DNA of 64,000 nucleotides from Chionoecetes opilio (Eukaryota > Arthropoda > Malacostraca > Decapoda > Majidae), in assembly GCA_016584305.1 (NCBI GenBank), contig JACEEZ010023648.1, positions 147,501 to 211,500 of the forward strand, given 5' to 3'. The translations under genes were made by a program, and so were the position numbers. The notes beneath the pieces are model-generated. The model worked only from the letters and a program-made list of their open reading frames with translations. It searched no databases and was not told the origin of the DNA. This document shows, one piece after another, positions 1-10,936 of the stretch. Every line of letters begins with the position of its first letter. The stretch's first letter is position 1.

Positions 1-194
1 TCCTCCTCTCTGTACCCACGGCTGAAATGGCATATTTAACACCTCACACACACCCTACCATGTATATAACACCACGCTAACCCTAAATAACACCTATAAC
101 GGCATTAGAAACACGAGTTACAGTGGTTATATGAGGCCTAACACAAGCAGCCTGCCTCTCGGCGACGCTATAAGACACTGTTGTTGTGAAGGCT

Positions 195-300
195 ACGAAC
201 ACATTTTATTTCCACTGCACTAATGCAGTACTTTCGCCACTGCACTAATGTCGCCAGGCACAATATATTACGAATTTTAGCATAAATGCTAAAAGCTCGC
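195..300. repeat. Fragment of the TAGTCGCC foldback family
   Basis: The stretch around 245-290 (GTCGCCAGGC, then ATATATTACGAATT and TTAGCAT) matches the internal part of the foldback element at 24566-25722 and a fragment near 20640-20740. Only a short, end-less piece is present. The rest of 1-450 shows no coding frame or repeat end that I recognise. Confidence 0.45.
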
Positions 301-569
301 TTCGCTCGCTTGGACAATGAGTTAAGAGACTAAATATAACTTTCTGTGCCAAATTTCTTCCTTTGCGTCTGTATCTTTCTTGCCCACACATTCGTGGAAA
401 CATTTTAAAAACCTATATGACACCTGATTTCGGCTGAAATAGGTGTCCCTCGCTTGGACAAAAATATGATCATTCTGGTGGCTCGGTACGACAATGTGGC
501 CTACAAAAATTCACAACCCTGGACAATTCAGATGCGCAGAGACGAGTTTGTGGGCAGTGAAAGAGGTCT

Positions 570-1039
570 GCGCACCCCTCCCTTGTCCCTTACCTACCCT
601 ACCCTCTCGAGTCTAGTGTATCACCCCGCCACGCGGCGTCCCCAAGAGTACATACAACGTCCTTGTTGGTTGTAGGTATTGTGCCTTGTGAGTCAATTTT
701 AGTGATTTGCTGGTTTACTTAATGTGCTTATTGTGACTTATTTGTGCTCTGTCCTACTGTGCTGTCACACTCTTAATTCACTGTGTTTTGTGTGGTGGTG
801 TGGTGGTGCGGTGGTGTGGTATATAGAGCCCTATATTTGAGAGTTTGAGAGTGTTGTGTTTGCTATAGTTTATTTTAGCTTGAAAACCATGTCTTTTTTT
901 CTTTCTTTTTTTTAAATTGATGGGGTCCTGGAACCAAACCTATATTTTACCATTAGTTATGTGTTTCATTATAAGAGATTTCGCTTTATGAGTATGCCAG
1001 GTGGAACCTAACTGCTCGTATCTTTGGGACCTAGCTGTT
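570..1039 (+). repeat. Diverged copy of the CAGGGAGGTCCCG MITE
   Basis: Bases from about 850 to 1039 align closely with the right half of the MITE at 8092-8867 (the TTTGCTATAGTTTATTTTAG stretch, the GGGGTCCTGGAACC stretch, and the end GGGACCTAGCTG instead of GGGACCTCCCTG). The left part (570-850) is only loosely similar, around the CGCGGCGTCCCC block. This is the most mutated of six copies in the window. Its left terminus is not recognisable, so it is probably an old insertion. Confidence 0.6.
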
Positions 1040-1059
1040 AAATATTTGGAGATACGTAC

Positions 1060-1345
1060 AGGATGTTGAAGAATATTAGAGTGGCATTTCATTACATGGA
1101 CAAAATTATGATGAGAAAGATAATTACTACAATGATCCGACCAAAATTGGAATATGCTGCATTGTATGGTCCCCATTTGAAAAGAAGTATGTTAAAAAAT
1201 TGGAGAGGATACAGAGAATGCGAACAAAGATGGTACCAGAGCTATTAGAACTTTCTTATGAGGAAAGGTTGAAGGAAATAAAGTTACCAACACTTGAGCA
1301 GAAGAGAAAGAGGAGACTTAAAGTAATCGTCCTGACCATATCATC
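1060..1345 (+). pseudogene. LINE family B, 3' coding fragment
   Basis: Translation across frames gives the end of a non-LTR retrotransposon reverse-transcriptase protein: a block reading IRPKLEYA, then the YGPH/KK region, LERIQR-like and YEERLKEIKLPT-like segments. The same order is seen in copies at 9241-9540, 31376-31620 and 35222-37330. Frameshifts break it and the 5' end is missing, as is usual after truncated target-primed insertion. It cannot code for an active enzyme. The clade is not resolved by eye. Confidence 0.6.
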
Positions 1346-1587
1346 ATTCCTGATTTAATGCAGTCAAAATATAGCCATTATCGAGTATAACAACAATATG
1401 TTGTCACTTTTTGCATCCAGTCACACATTTTTAAATAATCCGCAATCAAATTCTGTAAATTCCACGAGCTACCAAAATGCTCCTGACGACAAGCAGACGA
1501 CGGACCACGGGTTGATGACGTCACCTGAGGTGGCCTCCCAACCCCGCGGTAATACAAATACACGTAAAATTCTAAATAAATATAGTA

Positions 1588-1670
1588 CACACAAACCTCG
1601 ATTTCCCGGACTAATGGGGGGGAGCACTGTTCCAGGAACCGCAAAAGTCCGGGAAACGCAACAGTCCGAT

Positions 1671-1716
<46 letters not shown>

Positions 1717-2179
1717 GTCACAAAGAACTGGCCAAGGGCACAACAAAAATGGGTAACACAAAGTCCGCTTAGTTGCCAGTCCCTATAAAGAAGACAGTTA
1801 GAGAATAAAATTTTAAAAAAACCCACATTACCCACCCCCGGACGCTTATCCTACTCTAGTATTTACTGTCCGGCAACCACCGAATTAACTACCCCGCCGG
1901 GGACTCTTACGTCCGCTGAGCATGCTGCCACCTGGCGGGAGGCAGCAGAAAGTGTTCAATAGTCTCAAGAGACATACCTGCACCAGGAACATTGGGGGTC
2001 AGGGGACTAACGGAGGGTGTGCAGGTGAACCGTGAGTGTCGTTTGCCCAAATGTAAACAATACGACCGCTGAGCATGCTGCCACCTGGCGGGAAGCACGG
2101 ACACTGACCAGGGGTGACAGGAGACACTCGGACCGCCGGACAACTTTGTCAATTTACGAACAGGACCAGGCATTTCAAC

Positions 2180-2210
<31 letters not shown>

Positions 2211-2301
2211 TGTCCAGGACTGACATATCCCCTGACCTCGGATTTTGTCCGGCAAATCTGATATCCGGGAAATCGAGGTCCGGGAAATCGAGGTTTGTGT
2301 G
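1588..2301. mobile_element. TA-flanked Tigger-like element, CTCGATTTCCCGG family, copy 1
   Basis: Terminal inverted repeats (CACACAAACCTCGATTTCCC and its complement) lie at both ends with TA on each flank (1586-1587 and 2302-2303). TIR style and TA duplication fit the pogo/Tigger group of Tc1/mariner. No transposase is present. The interior holds a LINE D tail (1675-1830) and a partial duplication of a GCTGAGCATGCTGCCACC block that in longer copies belongs to a LINE-derived coding segment. Related copies: 20914-21642, 56901-57691, 57799-58366. Confidence 0.8.
1675..1830 (-). mobile_element. LINE family D 3' tail with poly(A)
   Basis: A poly(T) run (1675-1713) followed by the ACTGGCCAAGGGCACAACAA block reads, on the minus strand, as a 3' untranslated end plus poly(A) tail. 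The same tail follows the coding fragment at 48400-49040 and recurs near 58525-58625. It interrupts the GATGCCA...CATTACCC core seen uninterrupted in the other copies of the host element, so it is a later, severely 5'-truncated LINE insertion. Confidence 0.65.
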
Positions 2302-2504
2302 TATTTGGTGAATTTTGGGTGTTTCTGATTTTTTTTTTTTGCGATATGGCATATACTTGCATCCTTTATGGGTGCAGGAAGAAAGCTGTGCCATTCCAGA
2401 GAGCTTATCACCCGTTCCTGACCTATACGGCCATGATAAATGTGTGGAGAAGGTGGTGCGCCGGGGGAGAGGCAGGCTGTGTGAAGCAGATTGTTGCCTC
2501 TCAG

Positions 2505-2650
2505 CAGAGGTGGGCACTTCCGCAAACCGCAACTTCCGCAAATTGTGGAAGTCCAAATTAGTTTGCGGATTTGCGGAAGTGTAAATGTTTGCGGATTTGC
2601 GTTTGCGGAAGCACTTCCGCAAACACAAATATGTCCGCAAATTCCCAAAT
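2505..2650. repeat. Subterminal TTGCGGA repeats, left end of hAT
   Basis: After the terminal CAGAGGTGGGCA comes a dense cluster of TTTGCGGA / TCCGCAAA units in both orientations. The mirror cluster is at 8885-9025. Clustered short subterminal motifs are the typical transposase-binding arrangement of hAT elements; the binding role is inferred from the family. Confidence 0.65.
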
Positions 2651-4082
2651 TTTAAAACGATTCCTGCGCGGCTTCTCGCACTGTCCAGGAAACGCTGCTT
2701 GCCCACCAGTGACCAGTCAAGTCAACCAAGGTCGCAGTTATCAGCGAGCATTCTCAGAGTAAGTACGCAACCTCCCAGCCCTTTTTCCTGCTTTGCTTTG
2801 AAAGTATGTTTTTTTTGGGGGGGGTTGTAATTCATATATACATTATCTATGTGATGTAGTAATATCATTGACGTGTTTTAGATGTTACTGTAGCCATTGT
2901 TAAGTGAGACCCAAGTTCAACAGATACTAAAAACATGATTTGGCAGTGGCGGGCTGTCTTGTGACATCACACGTTCCTCGCCGACTCACATCACGTCTTC
3001 TATTATCGCGTGCTCCTAACCCAAGATTATGAAATAGCCACAGGATGTTTAGAAAAAAATGACCCAACTATCCTCTTCATGACACTTTTCCGCTTATAAT
3101 AAGTACATATCCTGAGCAGGAAGGCCATAAACCAGTGATAAAGACACAGCGAGCATACACAGAGGTGTGTAAGTGTATGCTATGTGTGCTTGTGACAGTG
3201 TTATTTGCTTACAGTGATTATGGCTCTGCTGTAAAGCTAAATACTACTTGCAAGGAATGTGTTGTGAGTGAATTAGTGCGTAGCGATGGTGGGGCGACAG
3301 CCTTCATCCTGCCTTATCGCTAGGCTGAGGTGCGAGTTAACCGCCATCCCTCGCACTGTACCACGCAAACAATTATGTGCCTTCTGTTCTGTGCCGCATG
3401 ATGCTTTGTGCCGTTCCTTGATTACTATGGCAAAACAACGCCCTCCACCAGTGGCCGAAGCCCGGCTGGTTGCTGCTATAGACGATGTACTGGGGTTCAT
3501 CTTCAGCATAAGGAGGAAGATCATTGGTTGGCCAAGTTGGCCCAGGCTCTGTGGCACAAACAGAACCGAAAGCCAACCACTGCAGCCAACATCTAGAGGG
3601 AGGTGGGCAGGAAGCTGAAGACCCCAAACGTCACACGCTGGAACTTTCTCTATGACTCCATGGAGGTCCTCAGTAAGGTACTCGATACCAAGCTGTCCCA
3701 GATCAACGTGATACGCATGCAAAATGGCATAGCCACGTTCAACCAGGTTGATAAGGATATTATCAATAAGTACTTAACTTGTGATGACGCCAGTGGTGAC
3801 CAGCCTCGATAAACTCCAAATGGAGAGAGAGGCCTACATGGGAATCCTGCTTCCCACCGTATCTGTACTCTGGGACAGCCTTCGGGCATTGAAGGCTAAA
3901 CTCTTCAAATATCTCCGGCTTTTGTTGGAGTACCTCCTTGAGAACCCTCATAGTGATATGAGACCCAAGGATCTCAAGGCCAGGTTCCTCTCCCCCTTTG
4001 ATCAAATGGACTTTTTGATGGCCACAGCAATCCATCCCCTTTTCAAGCTGCCTGTGGTCCGCCTTCTTAACCCTGAGAAGGT

Positions 4083-5210
4083 CAATCAATCATTGGGGGC
4101 ATACGCCAGGGGGCGCGTCGCCTCGCTCACCCTACGACGCCACTTCCGGGGGTCACCACGCGCGAGTCCCCATGCAGGCTCCTTTCCCATACCAAGCAGC
4201 TCTCGACAACAAGCATCAACTTGCCCCAGCCACGAGCCTTGTGGGCGCCCCCTTGGCCTCCTCCACGCCGGATTGTCTCTTACAGATACAACCCGATGGG
4301 AAGGATCAGTTTCAGGGTAGCGTGCCACATGCCCATATAGCCTAAGTTGGCGCTGACGGACTATGCAGGTAATAGTCCTCGATTCAGTCTCACGGTGCAA
4401 TCGCTGATTTGACACATAATCATCCAACGATACCCCATGATTCTGCAAAGACACTTATTACCAAAGGCATCGATTCGTCTCTTGAAGTCGCTATTTAGTG
4501 GCCATGTCTCACAACCATAGACAGGGATCACAAGCGACTTGAAGATCCGGATCTTTGTCCTCCTGCACAGGTACCGACAACGCCAAATACTCTTGCTGAG
4601 CGAGTCCATAACACCGTGGGCTATGCCAACCCGTCGTAAGAATTCTTGACGTGACCCGCCGTCATTATGGACTGCGCTACCAAGGTATGTAAAACTTTCC
4701 AAGATCTCAATGTCCTCGCCGCATGCATGAACAGACTGTACTGTTTCATCTAGTAAGCCTCGGTCCGTAAGATACGGTCCATTGTTGACTTACCAGGCGT
4801 GAACCCAGACTGCTGAGGTCTCTGATGCTTCAGCAGATGACTGCGGATCCGTGTCTGCAATAGCATGGGCAAGCACCTTGCCTGGCACCCTGAGCAGTGT
4901 AATACCGCAGTAATTGTTGCAGTCCTTTCCCTTTCCAGATAGGGACGACCAGCCCCCTTTTCCAGTCAGGAGGAATGGTAACTGATTGCCACACGGTAGT
5001 CAGGACAGCATACAACCCGGGGATCATGGCCTTACCCCCAGCTTTGAGGAGCTCCGCACCGATATTACAAACACCACCTGCCTTTCCACCCCTCAATTTT
5101 GCTATAGCCTCTCTGACTTCGTCGAGAGGGTGCGGTTTCGTCAATGGGAGGATCGGCATCCACTGCCTGTAACCCAGTGGTGTGAAGCTGCTCAGTTGGA
5201 GGGTCCACCG
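4083..5210 (-). mobile_element. LINE family A, copy 1, inserted in the hAT transposase
   Basis: Minus-strand reading gives a non-LTR retrotransposon ORF2 fragment: the DEVREAIAKL / PPDWKRGLVVPIWKGKG segment (near 5160-4920), then the C-terminal FTYLGSAV, YGCETW and LYGHVARYPETDPSHRVV segments (4700-4090). It ends at an (ATTG)n-type tail. A 9-bp direct repeat TGAGAAGGT at 4074-4082 and 5211-5219 is the target duplication, and joining across it restores the hAT frame. Compared with the copy at 35702-37290, about 0.5 kb holding the catalytic reverse-transcriptase motifs is missing near 4745-4765, plus frameshifts. Dead copy. Confidence 0.85.
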
Positions 5211-5550
5211 TGAGAAGGTGGATGCCGTGAAATCAAGACTGCTGTTCGAGGTCACAGAGCAGGCTGTCTTGGATACCTCAGAAGGCAGCAGCCCAGATGA
5301 AGATGAAGAGGATTATTTTTTCAAGGTGAGAGTTATAGATTTTATCGTGATCTACTGCATCTTCAGTTCAGTTGTGACAGTTCATTACTCCAAGTCATTA
5401 TATTAGCAACCGTGAATGTCATGCTGATAAATTATTGTAATATTTATGATTCATGTGCAATAATATATTTTTTTTTAAATCTAAGCACTTTTAATTTCTA
5501 AGTAACAGTATTTTTTCTGACTCTGATTACTTAAATTTTTTACTTTTTAT

Positions 5551-5671
<121 letters not shown>

Positions 5672-6256
5672 TATATATAAATATAAATTATCTATTATTT
5701 CCAGGCTTTGAGAAGCCCAGGACTCAGAGCTACAGAGGGCACCAACTCTACCTGCCTCTCCAATAAAATGGGGAAAGAGCTTGAAGGTTGGTGTTCAGAG
5801 AAGCAGAGGAACAAGCTGCTGGAGCAGGCCATGTTCCCTGCCCTTTCCCGTGCCGCCTGGGTAGATGTGTTTGTTAAGTACAACACGGCCATACTCTGCA
5901 GCTTTGGAGACTGTTCTCCCAGGGGTCTGACATCATGAAGGCCAAGAGAGCGAGTCTAACCTCCGATAATTTTGAGAGATTGGTCTTCATGAAGGGGAAC
6001 ATGAACCAGCTCAATATGGAATCATCACCAGAGGACTCTGAATGAGGAGTCTGAGGTTAAGGGCCTGATATCATATCAATGAAATAAAATTTGGAGTGTA
6101 GTGTACTTAAACTGTTTATTACCCCTTAGTGTGCACTTAAGTTGATATATTGAGTGAGTGGTCACAATGAGGGGAAAGTAAAATGTGAGTTAAAACATCT
6201 GTGGGGCGCTGAGGGGTAAGCATGAAAAATATACTAATATATCAATCAATAAATAA

Positions 6257-8013
6257 CACTGGGGAACAATTTGAAGAAAAAAAAATTGTTGAGTTAGATT
6301 TTTGAGCTTATTTAGACTAAAATTGGCATGCTGATTCCAAATCTGTAGTCAGTTTTTTTCTAGCACGTCAAGTTTTTTCTCCACAGCTTACCCTCCAGAT
6401 AAGCAAAATTCCACTTGTGAGCCTCATTCAGCTGAAATTCCAGTGCCAGTTTTCGAACAACTACCTCCTCTAGAAGATCTGAGTGATGTTGAAGAACGCA
6501 GTGACAGCAATGATGCAGATTTTGACATTCACGAGGATTCAGTTCGTAGGGGATTTGATCAGCACGAGTTGAATGATTTAGCACGTGATTTGGGCCTATC
6601 CAAAAAAGCTTCAGAAATACTAGAATCAAGACTGAACGAGAAAAACATACTTGAACAAGGAGTGAAGGTATCATACTTTCGAACCAGAGAAAGTACATTT
6701 CTGCAGTACTTTCGAAGTGCCAGCGGTTTTGTGTTTTGCCATAACATTCCTGGTTTACTGAAGGAATTAGGGCTTTCAATCTACAATCCAAATGAATGGC
6801 GATTGTTTATTGATAGCTTAAAGCGGAGCTTGAAGTGTGTCCTTCTACACAATGGCAATTTGTTTGGCGCAGTCCCTATTGGGCATTCAGTCTGTCTTCG
6901 TGAAGAATATGGAGATGTAAAGAGAGTCATTGAGTTATTGCAATATGACAAACACAATTGGATCATCTGTGTTGACCTTAAAATGGTGTCCTTCCTTCTT
7001 GGTCAACAACGTGGATACACAAAGTATCCCTGCTTTCTCTGTGTGTGGGATAGCAGAGCTCGAGAGAAGCATTGGGTTCAGACGAATTGGCCTCCGAGAT
7101 CTGATCTTAAACCTGGAGATCCTAACATTGTACATGAGCCACTTGTTGACAGGAAGAAAATAATATTCCCACCTCTGCACATAAAATTAGGTCTCATGAA
7201 ACAATTTGTAAAAGCATTGTCAACTGATGGCGACTGTTTGAAGTACATCATCTTGGCATTTCCTGGACTGTCAATTGAAAAAATCAAGGCCGGTGTGTTT
7301 GATGGTCCACAAATTCGACAGCTCATCAAAGATGAACATTTCAACGGTACTATGTCAGACCTTGAAAAGAATGCTTGGCTATCATTCAAAGACGTCGTCA
7401 AGAACTTTCTTGGAAATACACGTGCAAGTAATTACACAGAAATTGTTCAGAAACTATTGGAGAGCTACAAAGCGCTTGGTTGCAACATGAGTATTAAAGT
7501 ACATTTTTTGCATAGCCATCTTGCCAACTTTCCGGAAAATCTTGGTGCTGCTAGCGACGAGCAAGGTGAACGATTTCACCAAGATTTGAAGGTTATGGAA
7601 GAACGTTACCAGGGTAGATGGGATGTGCATATGATAGCTGACTATTGTTGGAGCATCAAACGCGATAGTCCTCAAGTTGAACACTCCAGACAAAGCTACA
7701 AACGTAAATTTTTACCTTAACCTGCACACAATTATAGCCTTATCCTTTCTAAAAACATGATAATGTTAAATAAACATTCTATTCATGCCTATTTCTTTCA
7801 TTTTTCATTGTATGTTAACATTTGCAATTTTTTATAAAATAAGCACTGTTACTGTTATGTACAGTATTTTTCATATTTAAAAAAAAAAAAAAAATTCCTA
7901 GTTCAAAAACTTGACGTGATAGAGAAAAACTGAGATCAGTTTTGGATTCAGCACCCAAAAATTACTTAATAACAAGTGTCAGACCTAACTCAACAAAAAT
8001 TTGTTCCCCAGTG
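6257..8013 (+). mobile_element. TAA-flanked DNA transposon of unassigned superfamily
   Basis: Ends read CACTGGGGAACAA and TTGTTCCCCAGTG, bordered by TAA at 6254-6256 and 8014-8016. The inverted similarity runs far inward, about 110-120 bp on each side, up to a shared CACGTCAAGTTTTT segment. It holds one intact plus-strand frame (6443-7720) and a poly(A) signal AATAAA near 7769. A 3-bp TAA duplication is known for PIF/Harbinger, but the protein does not look like a Harbinger transposase. It inserted into the hAT element just downstream of its coding region. Confidence 0.82.
6443..7720 (+). CDS. 425-aa putative transposase, unknown family
   Basis: This frame fills most of a TIR element, so a transposase role is the natural inference; I cannot name the family. 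It has an acidic N-terminus (residues 11-32) and a block at 120-150 with FIDSLKRSLK and LLHNGN. Further on are CVDLKMVSFLLG at 176-187, a CFLCVW motif with Cys197 and Cys200, PPLHIKLGLMK at 244-254, and DEQGERFHQD at 372-381. D124, D178 and E373 or E376, with C-x2-C between the last two, could be an RNase-H-fold DDE core; this is a guess from spacing. The first codon here is GTG. The frame stays open upstream to a pyrimidine-rich AG acceptor-like site at about 6385, immediately inside the TIR, so a 5' exon may be missing or the real start may lie elsewhere. TAA stop at 7718-7720. Similar proteins are, from memory, multicopy in arthropod genomes. Confidence 0.7.
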   Translation: MPVFEQLPPLEDLSDVEERSDSNDADFDIHEDSVRRGFDQHELNDLARDLGLSKKASEILESRLNEKNILEQGVKVSYFRTRESTFLQYFRSASGFVFCHNIPGLLKELGLSIYNPNEWRLFIDSLKRSLKCVLLHNGNLFGAVPIGHSVCLREEYGDVKRVIELLQYDKHNWIICVDLKMVSFLLGQQRGYTKYPCFLCVWDSRAREKHWVQTNWPPRSDLKPGDPNIVHEPLVDRKKIIFPPLHIKLGLMKQFVKALSTDGDCLKYIILAFPGLSIEKIKAGVFDGPQIRQLIKDEHFNGTMSDLEKNAWLSFKDVVKNFLGNTRASNYTEIVQKLLESYKALGCNMSIKVHFLHSHLANFPENLGAASDEQGERFHQDLKVMEERYQGRWDVHMIADYCWSIKRDSPQVEHSRQSYKRKFLP

Positions 8014-8091
8014 TAATCATTGCCATCACTGATTTAGTAAATAATATATAAATTTACTACCACAAAGTGCTTTACCTCTATTTTTGCACTA

Positions 8092-8867
8092 CAGGGAGGT
8101 CCCGTTATACGAGCATTCGGTATACGAGAATCCGATGATACGAGATGTGTAAATTAGGGTCTATTTTCAATATACGAGATCGAAAATCCAATGATACGAC
8201 ATTCAAACTGGGGTGAGTAAAATTATCTCAAGTTCAAAATGCGCGCCCTACCACTCCCGGGCTGGACAAAGGGGGATTTGGTTGACCCCAGTGAGGTCAC
8301 CCCTAGCAAGCCGTGACCTGAAGGGTAATTAAGCATATGGCGCTGCCTGACATTTAGGAGTAATTAGCAGATATGCGGCCCCAACCTTGGGACCGCAGTC
8401 AGATCACCCCTAGCAAGGCGTGACCTGAAGGGTAATTAAGCATATGGCGCGGCCTGACCTTTAGGGGTAATTAGCAGGTGTGCGGCCCCAACCTTGGGAC
8501 CGCTACACTACCTTCTCTTGTATCAGGGGGCGTCACCTACAGTACAACGTCTTTTTTGCTTGTTATGCATGTTTTATGTTTAATTAATGTGCAGTTATGT
8601 TGTTTTGTGTGCCATTTTCTCTTTCAGAATGCTTTTTCTACAGAATAGGTAGTACAGTGTGGGTAATATAGACGCTGTGTGTATGTTGTGTTTGCTATAG
8701 TTTATTTTAGCTTGAAAAACATGTCTTTTTTTTTCTTTTTTTTAAATTGATGGGGTCCTGGAACCAAACCTATATTTTACCATTAGTTATGTGTTTCGTT
8801 ATACGAGATTTCACTTTACGAGTATGCCAGGTGGAACCTAACTGCTCGTATCTTCGGGACCTCCCTG
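8092..8867 (+). mobile_element. CAGGGAGGTCCCG MITE, copy 1
   Basis: A 776-bp element with perfect CAGGGAGGTCCCG termini between TA duplications (8090-8091 and 8868-8869). Next to each terminus are repeated TATACGAG motifs. The interior has two GTGACCTGAAGGGTAATTAA units and no coding capacity. The TIR style and TA target suggest mobilisation by a Tigger/pogo-type transposase. Other copies: 11703-12588 (same orientation), 28223-29937, 46923-47719 and 58775-59548 (opposite). Confidence 0.88.
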
Positions 8868-8884
8868 TATATGCAGAGAAAATA

Positions 8885-9025
8885 TCACATAATTGGTTTG
8901 CGGATTTGCGGTTGCGGAAGTGTGAGCTTCAAGAGATTTGCAGACTTGCGGTTGCGAAATGTAAGGATTAGGGTTTGCGATTTGCGTTTGCAGAAGTGGA
9001 TTTTAGTTTGCGATGCCCACCTCTG
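8885..9025. repeat. Subterminal TTGCGGA repeats, right end of hAT
   Basis: TTTGCGGATTTGCGG and degenerate variants (TTTGCAGAC, TTTGCGATTTGCG) lead to the terminal TGCCCACCTCTG. They mirror the cluster at 2505-2650. Confidence 0.65.
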
Positions 9026-9240
9026 CCTCTCAGTGACATCATCAGCAAGTTTCGCGCCACGGCTGGAATGGGGCTGTTGTTTTTCCCGCGCTTTTTACAA
9101 AAGTCATGTTTTTAGGGAAATAAGGTGGAAATTAATAATTTTTTGTGGATTAGGTATTTTGAATGAATTTTCAACATTAATATGCAAAGAAAAAATGGGA
9201 CTGGACGATTACTTTAATAACAATTTCTAAACTGATAACT

Positions 9241-9540
9241 AAGATGGAAAAAACAGATTATGAGAGACTACTGACTCGGAAACAAAGAGAAGGTCGATAC
9301 ACAAGAGGACACAAAAAAAATTAGGAAAAGGGAGATGCCTGAACAACATAAAGAAGTACAGCTTCCCTTATAGAAATGTAGAAGTTTGGAATGGACTAAA
9401 TGAGGTGATATCGGCAAATAATGGGCACCAATTGAAAGAAAGACTGGATAAATGTAGATACGGAGACGGGACCACACGAGTGTAGCTCAGGCCCTGTAAA
9501 ACACAACTGGGTAAATACAACTAGGTAAATACACACACAA
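9241..9540 (+). pseudogene. LINE family B, 3' end
   Basis: Plus-strand reading gives the family B C-terminus (ERLLTRKQREGRYTRGH-like, then VEVWNGLNE-like and the final DGTTRV) with frameshifts. The untranslated tail GTAGCTCAGGCCCTGTAAAA and AACTAGGTAAATAC-type repeats follow. Short 5'-truncated copy. Confidence 0.65.
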
Positions 9541-10851
9541 GAACACACACACACTGTGCTTTTTGCCATTCAAGATGACTTACTTATCAAAACTTTGCCC
9601 AGCTGACCTGTTGATCATCATAAAAATATTAATATGACAAAGATTTTACGAGACTAAAACCTATCACACATTATTGGAATCAAAAGTTATTGTAAGTAAA
9701 TGAGCAGACAAAGTGATGAAAAACTTTGTCGGTGTTCAGAAACTTATTCCTATTCAATACATGTATAGTATCTTCGAAACAGTATGATAATTTGATTTAC
9801 GAGGTGCTCCATGGAACGTATCTAATCATATCATCATAGTAATACTATACAGATTAGAAAACAAACACACAGTCATTAATCAGTGTTGTCGGAGTTCAGA
9901 AACACATCTACATTTAACCCAGCCCCATTCCACGGGCACACAAGGTGGCTTCATGGTGCCCATCTACTTGTATAGCCAAGCTCATACTGTATTCCCGCTG
10001 CTATTTTTGGTGCAACTGGACATAAGTTGCCAAATCATGTATCTCTCATTCCTTTCTTACATTCACTCTGCCCGCTGGTATGTTTGTGTTGTAGGTTTAA
10101 GGAAATACACCAGAATACAAAATTATAACATGCCCAGTCGTATATTTGTGCTGTAGGTTTAAGGAAATATGCAAAATTTTTAAAACTTTACCATGACTAT
10201 GCTGCTTCTGGATGGATCTCAGAACCCCCTTGTTCTTATCGGCATTGAATTTATGAATCACCCTGGTTAACAACTAGGTATAAAACTGAGTCTTCAGAAA
10301 CTTACAAGGCATTGCTTTATGTTCTCCCTCTGACTGGAGTCCACTTGGCAGCGGAAGGCACTGGTGGCCAGCCGAGTGACGCACAGACAATGAAGGAGGC
10401 TCTTGGCGATACAGTCTGCTGCCCACTCCTGGAGGCTCTTCATTGGAGTCATGATGGGTATATCTCCAATCTAAAATTTTACAATGAAAAGGAACATTAA
10501 TAGTTTTTAAACCTGAAATACAACGAGGACTCAAGATAAAATAATATCAACTTTAAAAAAAATAAGGATGTAATTTACTTTAGCTGAACCTCAGATCAAG
10601 ATGTGATAAGTGATTCCAGAAAAGTGACATGATTTCAACCACAGTACAGGTAAGGACATCGCACTACAATAACACTTTTATTTGAAACACAATTTGTTAG
10701 CATTCTGTCTTAATAGCCTAAGCGCTAATAAAAATATAATTAAAATAAAATCCCTTTATCTCGGCATTCTTTATCCCGATAACTTCTATAACTTAGCAGG
10801 GTTTCAAAATATTCTTTATAAAAAATTGAAATCATATATTTCCAATTTTTT
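9541..10851. other. No gene recognised
   Basis: No convincing coding frame or transposon end is visible. A short direct duplication is present: the GTAGGTTTAAGGAAATA unit occurs near 10093 and again near 10155. The region is otherwise AT-rich single-copy-looking sequence. Confidence 0.4.
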
Positions 10852-10862
10852 TTATATATATA

Positions 10863-10933
<71 letters not shown>
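10852..10933. repeat. (TA)n microsatellite
   Basis: A nearly pure TA run of about 80 bp directly abuts the left end of the foldback element at 10934, whose target is also TA. Confidence 0.9.

Positions 10934-10936
<3 letters not shown>

Noticed and set aside
3135..3323. 62-aa frame with a signal-peptide-like start, possible small secreted protein
   Set aside because: It lies in the 5' part of the hAT element, has no conserved motif and is not supported by any gene structure.
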